51,680 nucleotides of DNA from Pirellulales bacterium (lineage in GTDB: Bacteria > Planctomycetota > Planctomycetia > Pirellulales > UBA1268): positions 1-51,680 of the forward strand of contig JAFMIU010000016.1 in NCBI GenBank assembly GCA_017853835.1, in the 5' to 3' direction. Below the pieces are notes generated by a model. The model saw only the letters and a list, made by a program, of their open reading frames with translations. It was not told the DNA's origin and made no database searches. The translations under genes were made by a program, and so were the position numbers. This document shows, in pieces, positions 8,508 through 18,204 of the stretch (its first letter is position 1; every line of letters starts with the position of its first letter).

Positions 8508-9488
8508 TCACCACGCGTCGAGCCGCACGTCGCATTCGATCCGCGCCGGCTCGCCATCAGCCGTGCCGTCGCGCCGCGACACCACCAACTGCACCACCTC
8601 CCCGGGAGCCGAATCACCGAGACGCCTCGTGAGGTCTTCGAAACTCGACACCTCGGTTCCATCGATCGACAGAACGACGTCGCCGCTTCGAAGACCGGCC
8701 TGATCGGCGGCCGAACCGGGCTCGACGGTCCGAATCTCACACGGGCCGCCGAAGGCGAGCGAACTCACTCCGAGCCGACCACCTTTTCGCACGTCGATCC
8801 GGGCGTCGGGGAGTTGTTTGGTGAGCACGGCGGCGGCATCTTCTCCCACGCCGGCGCCAAACAGATCGATCCGTTGCACGCCGGAGAGACTTCCCAGCAC
8901 GAGAAGCATCGAGGCGTCGACCGGCACACCATGCATGCTCACGCTCACCACGCCGCGAAGCCTCGCCAGCCGACGAAAGTCGTCGGGCGTGCCTCGCCAG
9001 GCGGCGGCAAACTCGACGTCGATCCCGCGGCCATCGACTGCGTTCCGCGTCCGCAGAACGGCCCCCTTCGACTCGAGCAGTTCGCGGGCTTCGTCCGCCA
9101 TCCCCATCCGATGAAACTCGAGGGTCTGGGCCGCCAGCCGCGACACGGGCGACGGCGCCTCGGTGGCGAGACGATCGAGGCTTTGTTCGGCGGCCTCGGC
9201 CGTGTCGGGATCATCCGACACGAGGAGGTCGCGTACCACCTCGATCCCGCGACTGGCCGACTCCAGGTCTCCCTCGCGGATCGTCCGTTCGAGTGGCCCC
9301 ACCGACCGCTTGCCAGCTGCGAGGAGGCTGCGGGCCGCGGCCTCCCGGCGGGCATATTGGCCGTCGCCGAGCTGAACCAGCCAGCGATCAATGTCGTCGG
9401 CATGCAGCGAGCCTCCGGCGACCAGGCAGCCGGCCAGACAGGCCGCCACCGGCGGCCACAGGGGACGCACGAGGACGAGTCCTGCCAT
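8508..9488 (-). CDS. Secreted PDZ-domain protein
   Basis: The protein has 326 residues. The ATG at 9488 is preceded by GGAGG with 5 bp spacing and opens onto a signal peptide ([19 protein letters not shown]). Residues about 30-140 are helical and HEAT-like, with [20 protein letters not shown]. Residues about 235-320 are a PDZ domain: the peptide-groove region reads [10 protein letters not shown], then [20 protein letters not shown] and [12 protein letters not shown]. No protease domain is present, so it is a periplasmic binding or scaffold protein rather than a DegP-type enzyme. It precedes cysC by 25 bp on the same strand and is divergent from ygiQ (75 bp apart). Confidence 0.75.
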   Translation of the reverse strand: MAGLVLVRPLWPPVAACLAGCLVAGGSLHADDIDRWLVQLGDGQYARREAAARSLLAAGKRSVGPLERTIREGDLESASRGIEVVRDLLVSDDPDTAEAAEQSLDRLATEAPSPVSRLAAQTLEFHRMGMADEARELLESKGAVLRTRNAVDGRGIDVEFAAAWRGTPDDFRRLARLRGVVSVSMHGVPVDASMLLVLGSLSGVQRIDLFGAGVGEDAAAVLTKQLPDARIDVRKGGRLGVSSLAFGGPCEIRTVEPGSAADQAGLRSGDVVLSIDGTEVSSFEDLTRRLGDSAPGEVVQLVVSRRDGTADGEPARIECDVRLDAW

Positions 9489-9563
9489 GAAACCTCCGGG
9501 TCGTGCCGAATATACCAAGCCCCCGGCGAAGCCCTGCCGCCGGGGTAGGATTGAGGCATTGCC

Positions 9564-11603
9564 ATGACCCTTCCCATCACAGCCCCGCCTCGGCCCGCCC
9601 CCCCACTCCCCATGTCGCGTCGCGACATGGATGCACGGGGTTGGGATGCCGTTGATGTCGTCCTCGTCAGCGGCGATGCCTACGTCGACCACCCCAGCTT
9701 TGCCAACGGACTCATCGCGAGGCTGCTCGAGGCGGCCGGCTTCCGCGTCGCGGTGCTGGCGCAGCCCGACTGGAGCAGCTGCGAGCCCTGGCGGCAGTTT
9801 GGCCGACCGCGGCTCTTCTTCGGCATCTCCGCCGGCAACATGGACTCGATGATCAACCACTACACCGCCAATCGGAAGGTGCGAAACGACGACGCCTATT
9901 CACCCAACGGTGAGATCGGTCGTCGCCCCGACCGTGCGACCCTCGCCTACTGCCAGCGGTCTCGCGAGGCCTTTCCAGGCGTGCCCGTGGTAGCGGGGGG
10001 CGTGGAGGCGAGTCTGCGACGGATCGCCCATTACGACTACTGGAGCGACACGGTTCGCCGCTCGATCCTCCTCGACTCCAAGGCCGACCTCATCGCCTTC
10101 GGCATGGGGGAACGCACCGTGCTGGACATTGCCCGCGAACTCGCCGATGGCCGAACGATCCGAGACCTGCGCAGTCTCCGTGGCGTGGCGTATCGGCTTG
10201 GAGCCAGCGAGCCGCCTCCCTCCGGAAGCGACACCCGTGAACTTCCCGACTTTGACGCCGTCTCGACCGATCCGATCGCCTTCTGCGACATGACGAAGAT
10301 CTCCCACCTCGAGACGAATCCTCACAACGCCCGGCGACTCGTGCAGCGCCATGGCCGTGAGTCGGTGGTTGTGAACCCGCCAGCCCTTCCGCTCGAGCAG
10401 GAGGAGATGGATCAGGTCTACGGGCTTCCCTTCACGCGTCGCCCTCATCCTGCCTACGGAAACGCCCGCATTCCAGCCTTTGAGGTGGTGGAGCACAGCG
10501 TTCAGATCATGCGAGGCTGCTTCGGCGGCTGCACCTTCTGCTCGATCACCGCCCACGAGGGCCGAATCATCCAGAGCCGGTCGCAGGACTCGATCATCTC
10601 GGAGATCAAACTGCTCGCGACCCAGCCCGGCTTCAAGGGCACCGTGTCAGACATCGGCGGCCCCACCGCGAACATGTACCAGATGCGGTGCACCCGTCCC
10701 GAGGTGGAGGCGAAGTGTCGCCGTCTGTCGTGCGTGCATCCAACGGTCTGCACGCTGCTTGGAACCGATCATGGCCCGCTCAAGACGCTCATGCGTGAGG
10801 CGCGGAGCGTCGAGGGCGTGAAGCGGGTGCTGGTGGCCAGTGGTGTGCGAATGGACCTGGCCCGTCGCGACCCTGAATACCTCGAAGAACTCGCCGCCCA
10901 TCACGTCGGCGGCCATCTCAAGGTGGCCCCGGAACACACCGATCCCGAGGTGCTGGCGCTGATGAAGAAACCCTCGGCCGACGACTTCGTCGAGTTCGAC
11001 CGGGAGTTTCAGGCGGCCAGCCGTCGCGTTGGCAAGAAGCAGTACACGGTGCCCTACTTCATCGCCAGCCATCCCGGAAGCGGTGTCGACGAGATGATCG
11101 ATCTCGCCCTGTTCCTCAAACGGAATGGCTACAAGCCAGACCAGGTGCAGGATTTCATCCCGAGCCCGTTCGACATCGCCGCGTGCATGTACCACACGGG
11201 TCTCGACCCGATGACTCGCCTCCCCGTCACGATCACGAAAGGTCTTCGCGACCGTCGGATGCAGCGGGCGTTGCTCCAGTTCTTCAAGCCGGAGAACTAC
11301 TTCGAGGTTCGGCGGGCGCTCGAACAGGCCGGTCGGCAGGACCTGATCGGTTCGGGCTGCGACTGCCTGATCCCGGCGCGGCCGCCGAAAGAAGCCCTCG
11401 ACCGTCGGCGGCGCGACGCCACCCGCGAGTTCACCGAACGCACCTCCGGCGATCACCTGCGCGGCGGCCCTGCCGCGGCACAGGAAGGAGCAGGGGAAGG
11501 ACGTCGCCCTCCCGCGGGCGGAACGGGCGGGCCGCGAAAGCAGGGGCGACGACGCAAGAGCGTCGGCTACCGCCCGAAGCGGCCGGGCCAGAGGGACGGA
11601 TGA
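9564..11603 (+). CDS. ygiQ: YgiQ-family radical SAM protein
   Basis: The protein has 679 residues. The N-terminus carries the YgiQ-specific domain ([16 protein letters not shown], then [18 protein letters not shown]). The radical SAM cluster motif CxxxCxxC is at Cys319, Cys323 and Cys326 ([17 protein letters not shown]). Later segments ([37 protein letters not shown]) are typical of the family. The last 60 residues are basic and low in complexity. Members are cytoplasmic 4Fe-4S enzymes whose reaction is not established as far as I know. Its TGA overlaps the ATG of the downstream DNA methylase (ATGA at 11600-11603), so the two are translationally coupled. Confidence 0.93.
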   Translation: MTLPITAPPRPAPPLPMSRRDMDARGWDAVDVVLVSGDAYVDHPSFANGLIARLLEAAGFRVAVLAQPDWSSCEPWRQFGRPRLFFGISAGNMDSMINHYTANRKVRNDDAYSPNGEIGRRPDRATLAYCQRSREAFPGVPVVAGGVEASLRRIAHYDYWSDTVRRSILLDSKADLIAFGMGERTVLDIARELADGRTIRDLRSLRGVAYRLGASEPPPSGSDTRELPDFDAVSTDPIAFCDMTKISHLETNPHNARRLVQRHGRESVVVNPPALPLEQEEMDQVYGLPFTRRPHPAYGNARIPAFEVVEHSVQIMRGCFGGCTFCSITAHEGRIIQSRSQDSIISEIKLLATQPGFKGTVSDIGGPTANMYQMRCTRPEVEAKCRRLSCVHPTVCTLLGTDHGPLKTLMREARSVEGVKRVLVASGVRMDLARRDPEYLEELAAHHVGGHLKVAPEHTDPEVLALMKKPSADDFVEFDREFQAASRRVGKKQYTVPYFIASHPGSGVDEMIDLALFLKRNGYKPDQVQDFIPSPFDIAACMYHTGLDPMTRLPVTITKGLRDRRMQRALLQFFKPENYFEVRRALEQAGRQDLIGSGCDCLIPARPPKEALDRRRRDATREFTERTSGDHLRGGPAAAQEGAGEGRRPPAGGTGGPRKQGRRRKSVGYRPKRPGQRDG

Positions 11604-12676
11604 TCAAATACCTCGGCTCCAAGCGGCTGCTGGTCGACCTGATCGGCGACACGATCGATCGCCTGGCCGCAGGACCGACGGTGCTCGATCTCTTCAGCGG
11701 TACGTCGCGGGTCGGCCATGCCCTGAAGCGTCGGGGCTTTCGCGTCATCGCCAACGACCACAACGCCTACGCACACACGCTGGCTCGCTGCTACGTCGAA
11801 GCCGACCGTCAGTCTGTCGAACGCGATGCCCTGCTGCTGATCGACGAGTTCAACCGGCTTCCGGGTGAGGCCGGATGGTTCACCGAGACCTTCTGCGAAC
11901 GATCACGATTCTTCCAGCCGAAAAACGGCGCCCGCATCGACGCGATCCGCGGGGCGATCGCGGGTAAAGGCCTCCCGCCGGACCTCGAGGCCGTGCTCCT
12001 CGTCTCGCTGATGGAGGCTGCAGACCGGGTCGACTCCACGACCGGCGTGCAGATGGCCTACCTCAAACAATGGGCTCCTCGCGCCTCGAATGACCTCGAC
12101 CTGCGACTCCCCGACCTTCTGCCGACCCCGGCTGCGGGCCGATGCGAGGCCCACGGCCTCGATGCCCTGGAGGCCGCCGGCCGATTCACCGCCGACGTCG
12201 CCTATGTCGACCCGCCCTACAACCAGCACTCCTACCTCGGCAACTACCACGTCTGGGAGTCGCTCGTGCGATGGGACCAGCCGGAGGTCTACGGCGTGGC
12301 CTGCAAGCGGATCGACTGCCGTGAGCGACGAAGTGTCTTCAACTCACGCCCGCGGTTCCACGAGGCGATCCGTGGCCTCCTGTCCACGATTCGTGCCCCC
12401 GTGATCCTCGTTTCCTTCAGCGATGAGGGCTGGCTCAGCCGCGACGCGATGGAGGCCATGCTCGCGGAGCTCTACGACGGCCGCGCCCACGTCATGACGA
12501 TCGCAAACGAGTATCGCCGGTATGTCGGCGCCCGGATCGGTATCCACAATCCTCGCGGTGAGAAGGTGGGCCGGGTGAGCCATGTGCGAAACACCGAGTT
12601 TCTCTACGTGGCCGCCACGCAGCCCATCGCCGAAGCCCTGCCGGACATCGGGAAGCGTCTTGCCAACGACGCGTGA
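11600..12676 (+). CDS. D12-class N6-adenine DNA methyltransferase
   Basis: The protein has 358 residues, starting MIKYLGSKR. The AdoMet-binding motif I is [12 protein letters not shown] (residues 28-39), followed by [11 protein letters not shown]. The catalytic motif IV is DPPYNQHSY, with Asp204 first. This is the Dam/D12 family that methylates the N6 of adenine in double-stranded DNA. A helical specificity region lies between the motifs. No restriction endonuclease is adjacent, so it looks like an orphan methylase. It is coupled to ygiQ by a 4-bp overlap, and its stop abuts the stop of the convergent GNAT-like gene. The recognition sequence cannot be read from the sequence. Confidence 0.85.
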   Translation: MIKYLGSKRLLVDLIGDTIDRLAAGPTVLDLFSGTSRVGHALKRRGFRVIANDHNAYAHTLARCYVEADRQSVERDALLLIDEFNRLPGEAGWFTETFCERSRFFQPKNGARIDAIRGAIAGKGLPPDLEAVLLVSLMEAADRVDSTTGVQMAYLKQWAPRASNDLDLRLPDLLPTPAAGRCEAHGLDALEAAGRFTADVAYVDPPYNQHSYLGNYHVWESLVRWDQPEVYGVACKRIDCRERRSVFNSRPRFHEAIRGLLSTIRAPVILVSFSDEGWLSRDAMEAMLAELYDGRAHVMTIANEYRRYVGARIGIHNPRGEKVGRVSHVRNTEFLYVAATQPIAEALPDIGKRLANDA

Positions 12677-13810
12677 TCAGGTCGTCGGTGGATCGTCCTG
12701 GTACATGCGGTATTTCTTGGTCACGAGCGCCCCGCCCCGCTCGAGCGTGCGCCGCGAGAGGTAGTTGCTCTCGAGCACCCACGAGAACTCGACTTCCTTG
12801 AGCCCCCAGTTGATGAACCGCTCATAGAGACCGCTCATCAGCACAAGGCCGATGCCCCATGCCTGGTATTCAGGAATCACGTTGGTGCTGATTGCCCGAA
12901 GCCGTTTGATGGCCCGCTTGTTCCAGAGGAGCTTCAGGAAACCGAACGGAAACAGCCTGCCGTTGATCGCCTTGATCCTCGGGTTGTAGTCGAGCAGGCA
13001 GAACACCGCTCCGACCGGCTTGCCGCCGACCTCCGCCACGATCGCCAGCTCCGGTTCGATCAGATACTTCAGGCTCGCCGCCATGTGGTCGATCTCACCG
13101 GCCGTGAGCGGCACGAAGCCCCAGGTGCCACTGAGGCTTTCGTTGTAGATGTGCAGAAACATCCGCACCTCCTCGGAGAATCGGCTCCGATCGAGTGGGC
13201 GAAGGGAGACCTCAAACCGTTCCTTGACGCCTTCGATCATCGTGGCAAGTTTGGGGTCGATGGTGTCGAGCATCGATCCTTCGCCCCAAAAGGCGAACAT
13301 GTCTTCGATCTTCCGGAAGCCGGCATCTTCGACGAGATGGGCATACCACGGCCTGTTGTGGGTCATCATGAAAAACGGAGGCGTGTCGAACCCCTCGATC
13401 AGCAGGCCGCATTCATAGTTGAGCGTGGGATTCGCCGGACCTCGAATGCAGGTCATGCCTTGGGCATGGAGCCAGTCGCCGGCCGCCTGAAAGAGCGCCC
13501 GTGAGGCGGCGGTGTCGTCATCGCACTCGAAGAAGCCAAAGAACCCGCGCTGTTCCTTGTAGCGGTCGATGTGGCCGGCGTTGACGATCGCGGTGATCCG
13601 CCCCACGTCACGGCCGCCCCGGGTGGCGAGAAACGACCGGCTCTTCGACCGTTCGTAGAAGGGATGCTTCCGGAAGCCGAGCAGCTCCTCCTGCGACATG
13701 ATGAGGGGGGGCATCCAGCAGGGATCATCGGCGTAAATCCGCCACGGCAGGCGGATAAATCGCTTCTGCTGACTTCTCGTTTCGACCGGCTGAATGGCGA
13801 TATCGGCCAC
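12677..13810 (-). CDS. GNAT-like acyltransferase-fold protein (YghO-like)
   Basis: The protein has 377 residues. I chose a GTG start at 13810, because AAGGAG lies just upstream and the next residues match the family opening. The sequence FIRLPWRIYADDPCWMPPL, then NAGHIDRYKEQRGFFGFFEC, is characteristic of a widespread bacterial family usually labelled N-acetyltransferase or YghO-like. The C-terminal third (VIPEYQAWGIGLVLMSGLYE, then EFSWVLESNYLSRRTLERGG) resembles the acetyl-CoA-binding end of the GNAT fold. The substrate is unknown. The tail meets the methylase stop without a gap, and the gene is divergent from the response regulator. Confidence 0.72.
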   Translation of the reverse strand: MADIAIQPVETRSQQKRFIRLPWRIYADDPCWMPPLIMSQEELLGFRKHPFYERSKSRSFLATRGGRDVGRITAIVNAGHIDRYKEQRGFFGFFECDDDTAASRALFQAAGDWLHAQGMTCIRGPANPTLNYECGLLIEGFDTPPFFMMTHNRPWYAHLVEDAGFRKIEDMFAFWGEGSMLDTIDPKLATMIEGVKERFEVSLRPLDRSRFSEEVRMFLHIYNESLSGTWGFVPLTAGEIDHMAASLKYLIEPELAIVAEVGGKPVGAVFCLLDYNPRIKAINGRLFPFGFLKLLWNKRAIKRLRAISTNVIPEYQAWGIGLVLMSGLYERFINWGLKEVEFSWVLESNYLSRRTLERGGALVTKKYRMYQDDPPTT

Positions 13811-13940
13811 GGCACGCTCCTTGGGGCGGGTGCATCTTGGGCCACCGTCAACGCGCCCGTCAATCGCACCTCCTCCGGGCGACGATCGCGGCGATACACT
13901 CAGTGACTCCTTCGCCCCGTCGCCTTCGGGTCGCCCAGCC

Positions 13941-14693
13941 ATGCCTCACATTCTCGTCGTGGAGGACGAGCAGCACCTCGCCTTCGGCATCAAGTTCAAT
14001 CTCGAAGCCGAGGGCTACACGGTGACGACGGTCGGCGACGGGCCGGATGCCCTTGAACGGCTCGCGACGGCAACGCCCCCGGTGGACCTCGTCGTACTCG
14101 ATGTGATGCTGCCCGACATGAGCGGGTATGCCGTATGCGAGACGATCCGAGGCGACCACAACGACATTCCCGTCGTGATGCTGACGGCACGGACGCTGGT
14201 GGAGGACCGGATTCGCGGCTTCGATGCCGGAGCCGACGTCTACCTCCAGAAGCCATTCGACCTCGACGAACTGCTGTCGGTCATCCGAAGCCTGCTGTCG
14301 CGGCGGGGCCGCGGGGCACCGGCCGCCGACACCGATGGGTCACCCCCGAGGGACGTGCATCGATTTGGATCGGCCCAGGTGGATTTCGACACGTGGGAGG
14401 TGACGAGCCGCGGGGTGCCGGTGCGACTCACCACCCTCGAAATGAAGCTGCTGAAATACCTGGTGCAGCACGAGGGCAAGGTCGTCAGCCGTGAGGAACT
14501 TCTCACCAACGTCTGGGGGATGAGCCGGCCTCCAGCCACCCGTACGGTCGATACGTTCATGCTCAACCTGCGGAAGACGTTCGAGGAAGACCCCTCGCGG
14601 CCGGTGCACTTCCTCTCCGTGAGAGGCACGGGCTACCGTTTCGTCAGCGGCCCAGCAGAGACGCGGCCGCCCGCCCCGGGTCTGGCGCCGTGA
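13941..14693 (+). CDS. OmpR/PhoB-family response regulator
   Basis: The protein has 250 residues. The receiver domain (1-120) shows the acidic pair in ILVVEDEQ, phospho-acceptor Asp54 in VVLDVMLPDMSG, Thr in VMLTAR and Lys in YLQKPFDLDEL. A linker leads to a winged-helix DNA-binding domain (about 145-240) with LTTLEMKLLKYLVQHEGKVV, VSREELL, RTVDTFMLNLRKTFE and the RGTGYRFV hairpin. It should bind promoters as a dimer after phosphorylation. No kinase is adjacent; the closest is at 17228-18145 on the other strand, beyond trpC and purH, and is a plausible but unproven partner. Its last 50 bp overlap the end of trpC tail to tail. Confidence 0.9.
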   Translation: MPHILVVEDEQHLAFGIKFNLEAEGYTVTTVGDGPDALERLATATPPVDLVVLDVMLPDMSGYAVCETIRGDHNDIPVVMLTARTLVEDRIRGFDAGADVYLQKPFDLDELLSVIRSLLSRRGRGAPAADTDGSPPRDVHRFGSAQVDFDTWEVTSRGVPVRLTTLEMKLLKYLVQHEGKVVSREELLTNVWGMSRPPATRTVDTFMLNLRKTFEEDPSRPVHFLSVRGTGYRFVSGPAETRPPAPGLAP

Positions 14694-15426
14694 GCAGCGA
14701 TTCGCCGACGAGCATCGCGTCGATCCCCGCCCTCTCGAGCCGCTCGACATCGGCACGAGTCTTGATTCCGCTCTCCGCCACGAGCAGCACGTCGTCGGGC
14801 ACCTGCTCTCGAAGCCTGAGCACGGTGCCGAGATCGGTCGTCATGGTCTTGAGGTTGCGGTTGTTGATGCCCACGAGCGTGGCGCCGAGATCGAGCACAC
14901 GGGGGAGGTTGTCGGCGTCGTGCAGCTCCACCAGCGGTGTCATCCCGAGGTCGATGATCTCGCGGTAGAGGCTCCTGAGAAGGCAGTCGTCGAGGCACTC
15001 GGCGATCAGGAGCACCGCATCGGCACCGTGGGCCCGTGCCTCGATCACCTGGTAGCGATCGATCACGAACTCCTTGCGCAGCACCGGCAGCGGCACGGCA
15101 ATCCGCGCGCTTTCAAGATCGACGAGGCTGCCGCCGAAGCCCGGCCCGTCGGTGAGCACCGAGAGACAACTCGCCCCGGCGTCGGCATACCCGCGCACCA
15201 CCTCCTCGATCGTCGATTCGGGGCGAATGTCGCCGGCCGACGGGCTCTTTCGCTTGAACTCCGCGATCAGTTTGATCGGGCCTGGTGCGGCCAGGGCCCC
15301 GAAGAAGTCGCGCGGCGGAGAGGCCACCGCCAACCGTCCCTCGAGAGCGGCCGTCGGCACGCGGTCGCGACACGCCGCCACCTCGGCCTTCTTGCGGGAA
15401 ACGATCTGGTCGAGGATGTCCGACAT
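14644..15426 (-). CDS. trpC: Indole-3-glycerol phosphate synthase
   Basis: The protein has 260 residues from the ATG at 15426 (MSDILDQIVSRKKAEV). It closes the ring of carboxyphenylaminodeoxyribulose phosphate to form indole-3-glycerol phosphate in tryptophan synthesis. Diagnostic segments are IAEFKRKSPSAGDI (catalytic Lys), VLRKEFVIDRYQVIEA, LLIAECL, LVGINNRNLKTM and VAESGIKTRADV. It is a TIM-barrel cytoplasmic enzyme of normal length. No other trp gene adjoins it, though a pabA/trpG-type amidotransferase lies at 35794-36390. Its 3' end overlaps the convergent response-regulator gene by 50 bp. Confidence 0.95.
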   Translation of the reverse strand: MSDILDQIVSRKKAEVAACRDRVPTAALEGRLAVASPPRDFFGALAAPGPIKLIAEFKRKSPSAGDIRPESTIEEVVRGYADAGASCLSVLTDGPGFGGSLVDLESARIAVPLPVLRKEFVIDRYQVIEARAHGADAVLLIAECLDDCLLRSLYREIIDLGMTPLVELHDADNLPRVLDLGATLVGINNRNLKTMTTDLGTVLRLREQVPDDVLLVAESGIKTRADVERLERAGIDAMLVGESLLTAPDPGRAAASLLGR

Positions 15427-15522
15427 GGCAGCAGGATAGCCCCGTTCACCCCGGGCACAAACACCGACCGCATGCCCGCCGAGCATCACGCGACATCGGC
15501 GGCCTCGCACGCGCCCCCGGTA

Positions 15523-17178
15523 TCAGTGCCGGAAGTGCCGCCGCGATGTGAACACCATGGGCACGCCGGCAGCGTTGGCAGCAGCGATCACCTCGGGATC
15601 TCGCTTGGAGCCACCCGGCTGGACGATGGCCGCAATCCCCGCCTTGGCGATCAGTTCGATCGAATCAGGAAACGGAAAGAATGCATCGGACGCCAGCACG
15701 CCACCGCGGGCTTTTTCCCCTGCCTTTTCGACCGCGATCCGCACGGCATCGACGCGGCTCGTCTGCCCGATGCCGGCGCCCGCGAGGCTCGTGCCGCGGC
15801 AGACGGCGATGGCATTGCTCGTCAGGCGTCGAACGAGCGTGAAGGCGAAGTCGAGATCCTGCATGAGGTTTGGCGGTGGAGCGGTCGTGGTGACAACCCG
15901 CCACGTCGCCGGATCATCGCATTCGTCGTCGGGTCGCTGGGCGAGAAGCGCCCCGGCGACGCTTCGCAGTTCGAGGCCTGCCGTCGCCTCCCAGGGATCA
16001 CCGGCCGGCACCTCGACAAGTCGCACGCTCGCCTTCCACGTGGGGCGGGTCGTGAGCAACTCGACGGCTTCCTTCGAAAAGGCGGGGGCCGCGACCACTT
16101 CGACGAACAGCCCCGGCGCGCACAGCACCTCCGCACACGATCGGTCGAACAGCCGATTGACGGCGACGATCGAACCGAACGCGCTGGCGGGATCTGCCGC
16201 CATCGCCGCGACAAGCGCCTCGGCGGCGACATCGGAGGATGCGGCGCCGCACGGGTTGGTGTGCTTCACCACCACCGCCGCCGGATCCTGAAGGAGCCCG
16301 GCGAGCCGCACCGCGGCATCGAGATCGAGCAGGTTGTTGTAGGAGAGCTCCTTGCCGCAGAGCTGCTTCAGCCCGGCGAGGCCGAGGTGCGTGCCGACGG
16401 GGGCATACATGGCCGCCGACTGATGGGGATTCTCGCCGTAGCGGAGGGGAAGCCGACGCTCGAGTTCGAAGGTCACCCGAGCCGGGAGGGGCGGCTCATC
16501 CGACGCATCAGCGGCCGACGCGGCCGACGGAGCGGCCTCAGCCACGAGCCCGGCATGCCGAGCCATCCAGCGGGCGATCACGGCGTCGTAGTGCGCCGTG
16601 TGCTCAAACGCCGCCGCGGCAAACTGCCTCCGCTCGACGAGCGTCGTTCCGCCCCGCGTCATCGCGGCGATGAGGGCGTCGTATTGGGAAGGGCTCGTCA
16701 CCACGCTGGTGAAGGCGTGATTCTTCGCGGCCGCCCGCACGAGGCTCGGACCGCCGATGTCGATGAGTTCGATGGCCTGCGCCGGCGTGCAGTCTGGCTT
16801 GGCGATCACGCTCTGAAAGTCGTAGAGATTGACGATCACCGCATCGAATCGCTCGATGCCGTGGGCGGCCAGCACCTCGAGGTCATCCGCACGATCGGTA
16901 CGGGCGAGGATGCCGGCGAAAATGTGGGGATGGAGGGTCTTCACGCGCCCGTCGAGCACCTCGGGAAAGCCCGTGATGGCGGAGACATCGTCAACGGCCA
17001 CACCGAGACTGGCGAGGGCCGTGGCGGTGCCCCCCGTGCTGGCCACGCGAACTCCCGCGGCGACGAAGGCGGCAGCCAGGCGATCCAGCCCCGACTTGTC
17101 GAACACGCTGATCAGAACGCGGCGAATGGGAACGACGTCGACGGTCGGCGTCGCAGGAGCGGTGTGGGTGGTGTGCAT
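15523..17178 (-). CDS. purH: Bifunctional AICAR formyltransferase / IMP cyclohydrolase
   Basis: The protein has 551 residues, slightly long for PurH because of about 18 extra N-terminal residues; no alternative start codon is available closer to RRVLISVFDKSGL. The IMP cyclohydrolase (MGS-like) domain fills about 20-215 with ASTGGTATAL, DGRVKTLHPHIFAGIL and VNLYDF. The AICAR transformylase domain follows, with GENPHQSAAMY, KHTNPCGAA (the KHxNPCG active-site motif) and the closing SDAFFPFPDSIELIAKAG and IVQPGGSKRD. It performs the last two steps of purine synthesis. It is 96 bp upstream of trpC on the same strand, so the two may share a transcript. Confidence 0.96.
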   Translation of the reverse strand: MHTTHTAPATPTVDVVPIRRVLISVFDKSGLDRLAAAFVAAGVRVASTGGTATALASLGVAVDDVSAITGFPEVLDGRVKTLHPHIFAGILARTDRADDLEVLAAHGIERFDAVIVNLYDFQSVIAKPDCTPAQAIELIDIGGPSLVRAAAKNHAFTSVVTSPSQYDALIAAMTRGGTTLVERRQFAAAAFEHTAHYDAVIARWMARHAGLVAEAAPSAASAADASDEPPLPARVTFELERRLPLRYGENPHQSAAMYAPVGTHLGLAGLKQLCGKELSYNNLLDLDAAVRLAGLLQDPAAVVVKHTNPCGAASSDVAAEALVAAMAADPASAFGSIVAVNRLFDRSCAEVLCAPGLFVEVVAAPAFSKEAVELLTTRPTWKASVRLVEVPAGDPWEATAGLELRSVAGALLAQRPDDECDDPATWRVVTTTAPPPNLMQDLDFAFTLVRRLTSNAIAVCRGTSLAGAGIGQTSRVDAVRIAVEKAGEKARGGVLASDAFFPFPDSIELIAKAGIAAIVQPGGSKRDPEVIAAANAAGVPMVFTSRRHFRH

Positions 17179-17227
17179 GGCCGCATTAGACCAATGCGGA
17201 AGACTGAGAAAAGGGACCCGCGCCAGG

Positions 17228-18145
17228 CTACGGCGCCGCCGGGAGTTCCACCTCGAACACCGCGCCGGGTGGAGGCTGTCGCCCGCGCACCGACACGCGA
17301 CCCCGCATCTGTCGCACGAGCGACTTCACGAGGAACAGCCCAAGGCCCGTCCCTGGCGTGGAACGCTCCAGCTCGCTCCCGAGCCTCACGAATCGTCGAA
17401 ACACGAGCGGCCTCATCGCGAGCGGGATGCCCGGACCGTGGTCAGCCACCGTGATTCGAATGCGTCCTGCGGCGGTGCGGCCCACCGTCACCTCCACCTT
17501 CGGCGTCGGAAGCGAATACTTCACCGCGTTGTCGAGAAGGTTTCGCAGCACGATCTCCACGTCGGCGGCGCGACCGACGACGGCCGCCTCGGCCGGAATG
17601 TCGCCGACCTGGATCGCCTCGATCGGCACGCCATGCCGCTGGGCCACCGCCGCACGGATTCCCGGAATGACGGCATCGAGGCGCGCCACATCCCCGCCAT
17701 CGCGCGGCTGCCGCTGGAGCGTCTTGGCGGCATCGAGCAGGTGGTCGATCAGCGTGTCGAGACGCTCTACGTCTTGGAGCATGATGCGATGGAAGTCGGC
17801 CTGTTGCTCCGCGGGCACGGCCCGCCGGGCGAGGGTCTGGAGTGACAGTTTGAGCGATGCCAGCGGACTCTTGAGCTCATGCGTCACGCTGTCGATGAAG
17901 TTGCTCTGTCGTTGCGACAATGCGATGGCCTTGAGCGTCAGGGCCAGGTACACGATCACGCCAGCCAACACCACGACCAGCAGGGCGACGCCCACCGCCA
18001 GGATCGCCCAGTAGAAGGGGGCATTCCTCGAGCCAAGCGCGGCAACGATGCTGACGAGCACCCATCCGACCGCCAGTGCGATGATCGAGGCGATCAGCAC
18101 CACGCCGAGCAGAATGGGCCAGCCGAGCGAGCGTCGTGGTTCCAT
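17228..18145 (-). CDS. Membrane sensor histidine kinase with minimal sensor region
   Basis: The protein has 305 residues. Two membrane helices (about 10-37 and 44-70) are separated by only some 7 residues, so almost nothing is exposed outside. The HisKA helix has phospho-acceptor His89 in DSVTHELKSPLASL. The ATPase domain shows the N box (LRNLLDNAVKYS), G1 (VADHGPGIP), F box and G2 (STPGTGLGLFLVKSLV). The domain plan resembles intramembrane-sensing kinases, which sense within the bilayer or through a partner protein. No regulator is adjacent; the OmpR-type regulator at 13941-14693 is the nearest candidate. It is divergent from the 174-aa gene downstream on the plus strand. Confidence 0.88.
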   Translation of the reverse strand: MEPRRSLGWPILLGVVLIASIIALAVGWVLVSIVAALGSRNAPFYWAILAVGVALLVVVLAGVIVYLALTLKAIALSQRQSNFIDSVTHELKSPLASLKLSLQTLARRAVPAEQQADFHRIMLQDVERLDTLIDHLLDAAKTLQRQPRDGGDVARLDAVIPGIRAAVAQRHGVPIEAIQVGDIPAEAAVVGRAADVEIVLRNLLDNAVKYSLPTPKVEVTVGRTAAGRIRITVADHGPGIPLAMRPLVFRRFVRLGSELERSTPGTGLGLFLVKSLVRQMRGRVSVRGRQPPPGAVFEVELPAAP

Positions 18146-18204
18146 TCGAGCGGGTTCCGGGAGCGGTCAATCGTCGACTGTCGTATGCTGGGAGCCACAC
18201 CATC

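Noticed and set aside
7099..8632. Long plus-strand open frames across the repeat arrays and the cysC region
   Set aside because: They arise because the 145-bp repeat lacks stops in all frames and because cysC, on the minus strand, gives an open antisense frame. No start signal or domain.
14920..17454. 844-aa plus-strand open frame
   Set aside because: Antisense to trpC and purH, both well supported; a high-GC codon-position artefact.
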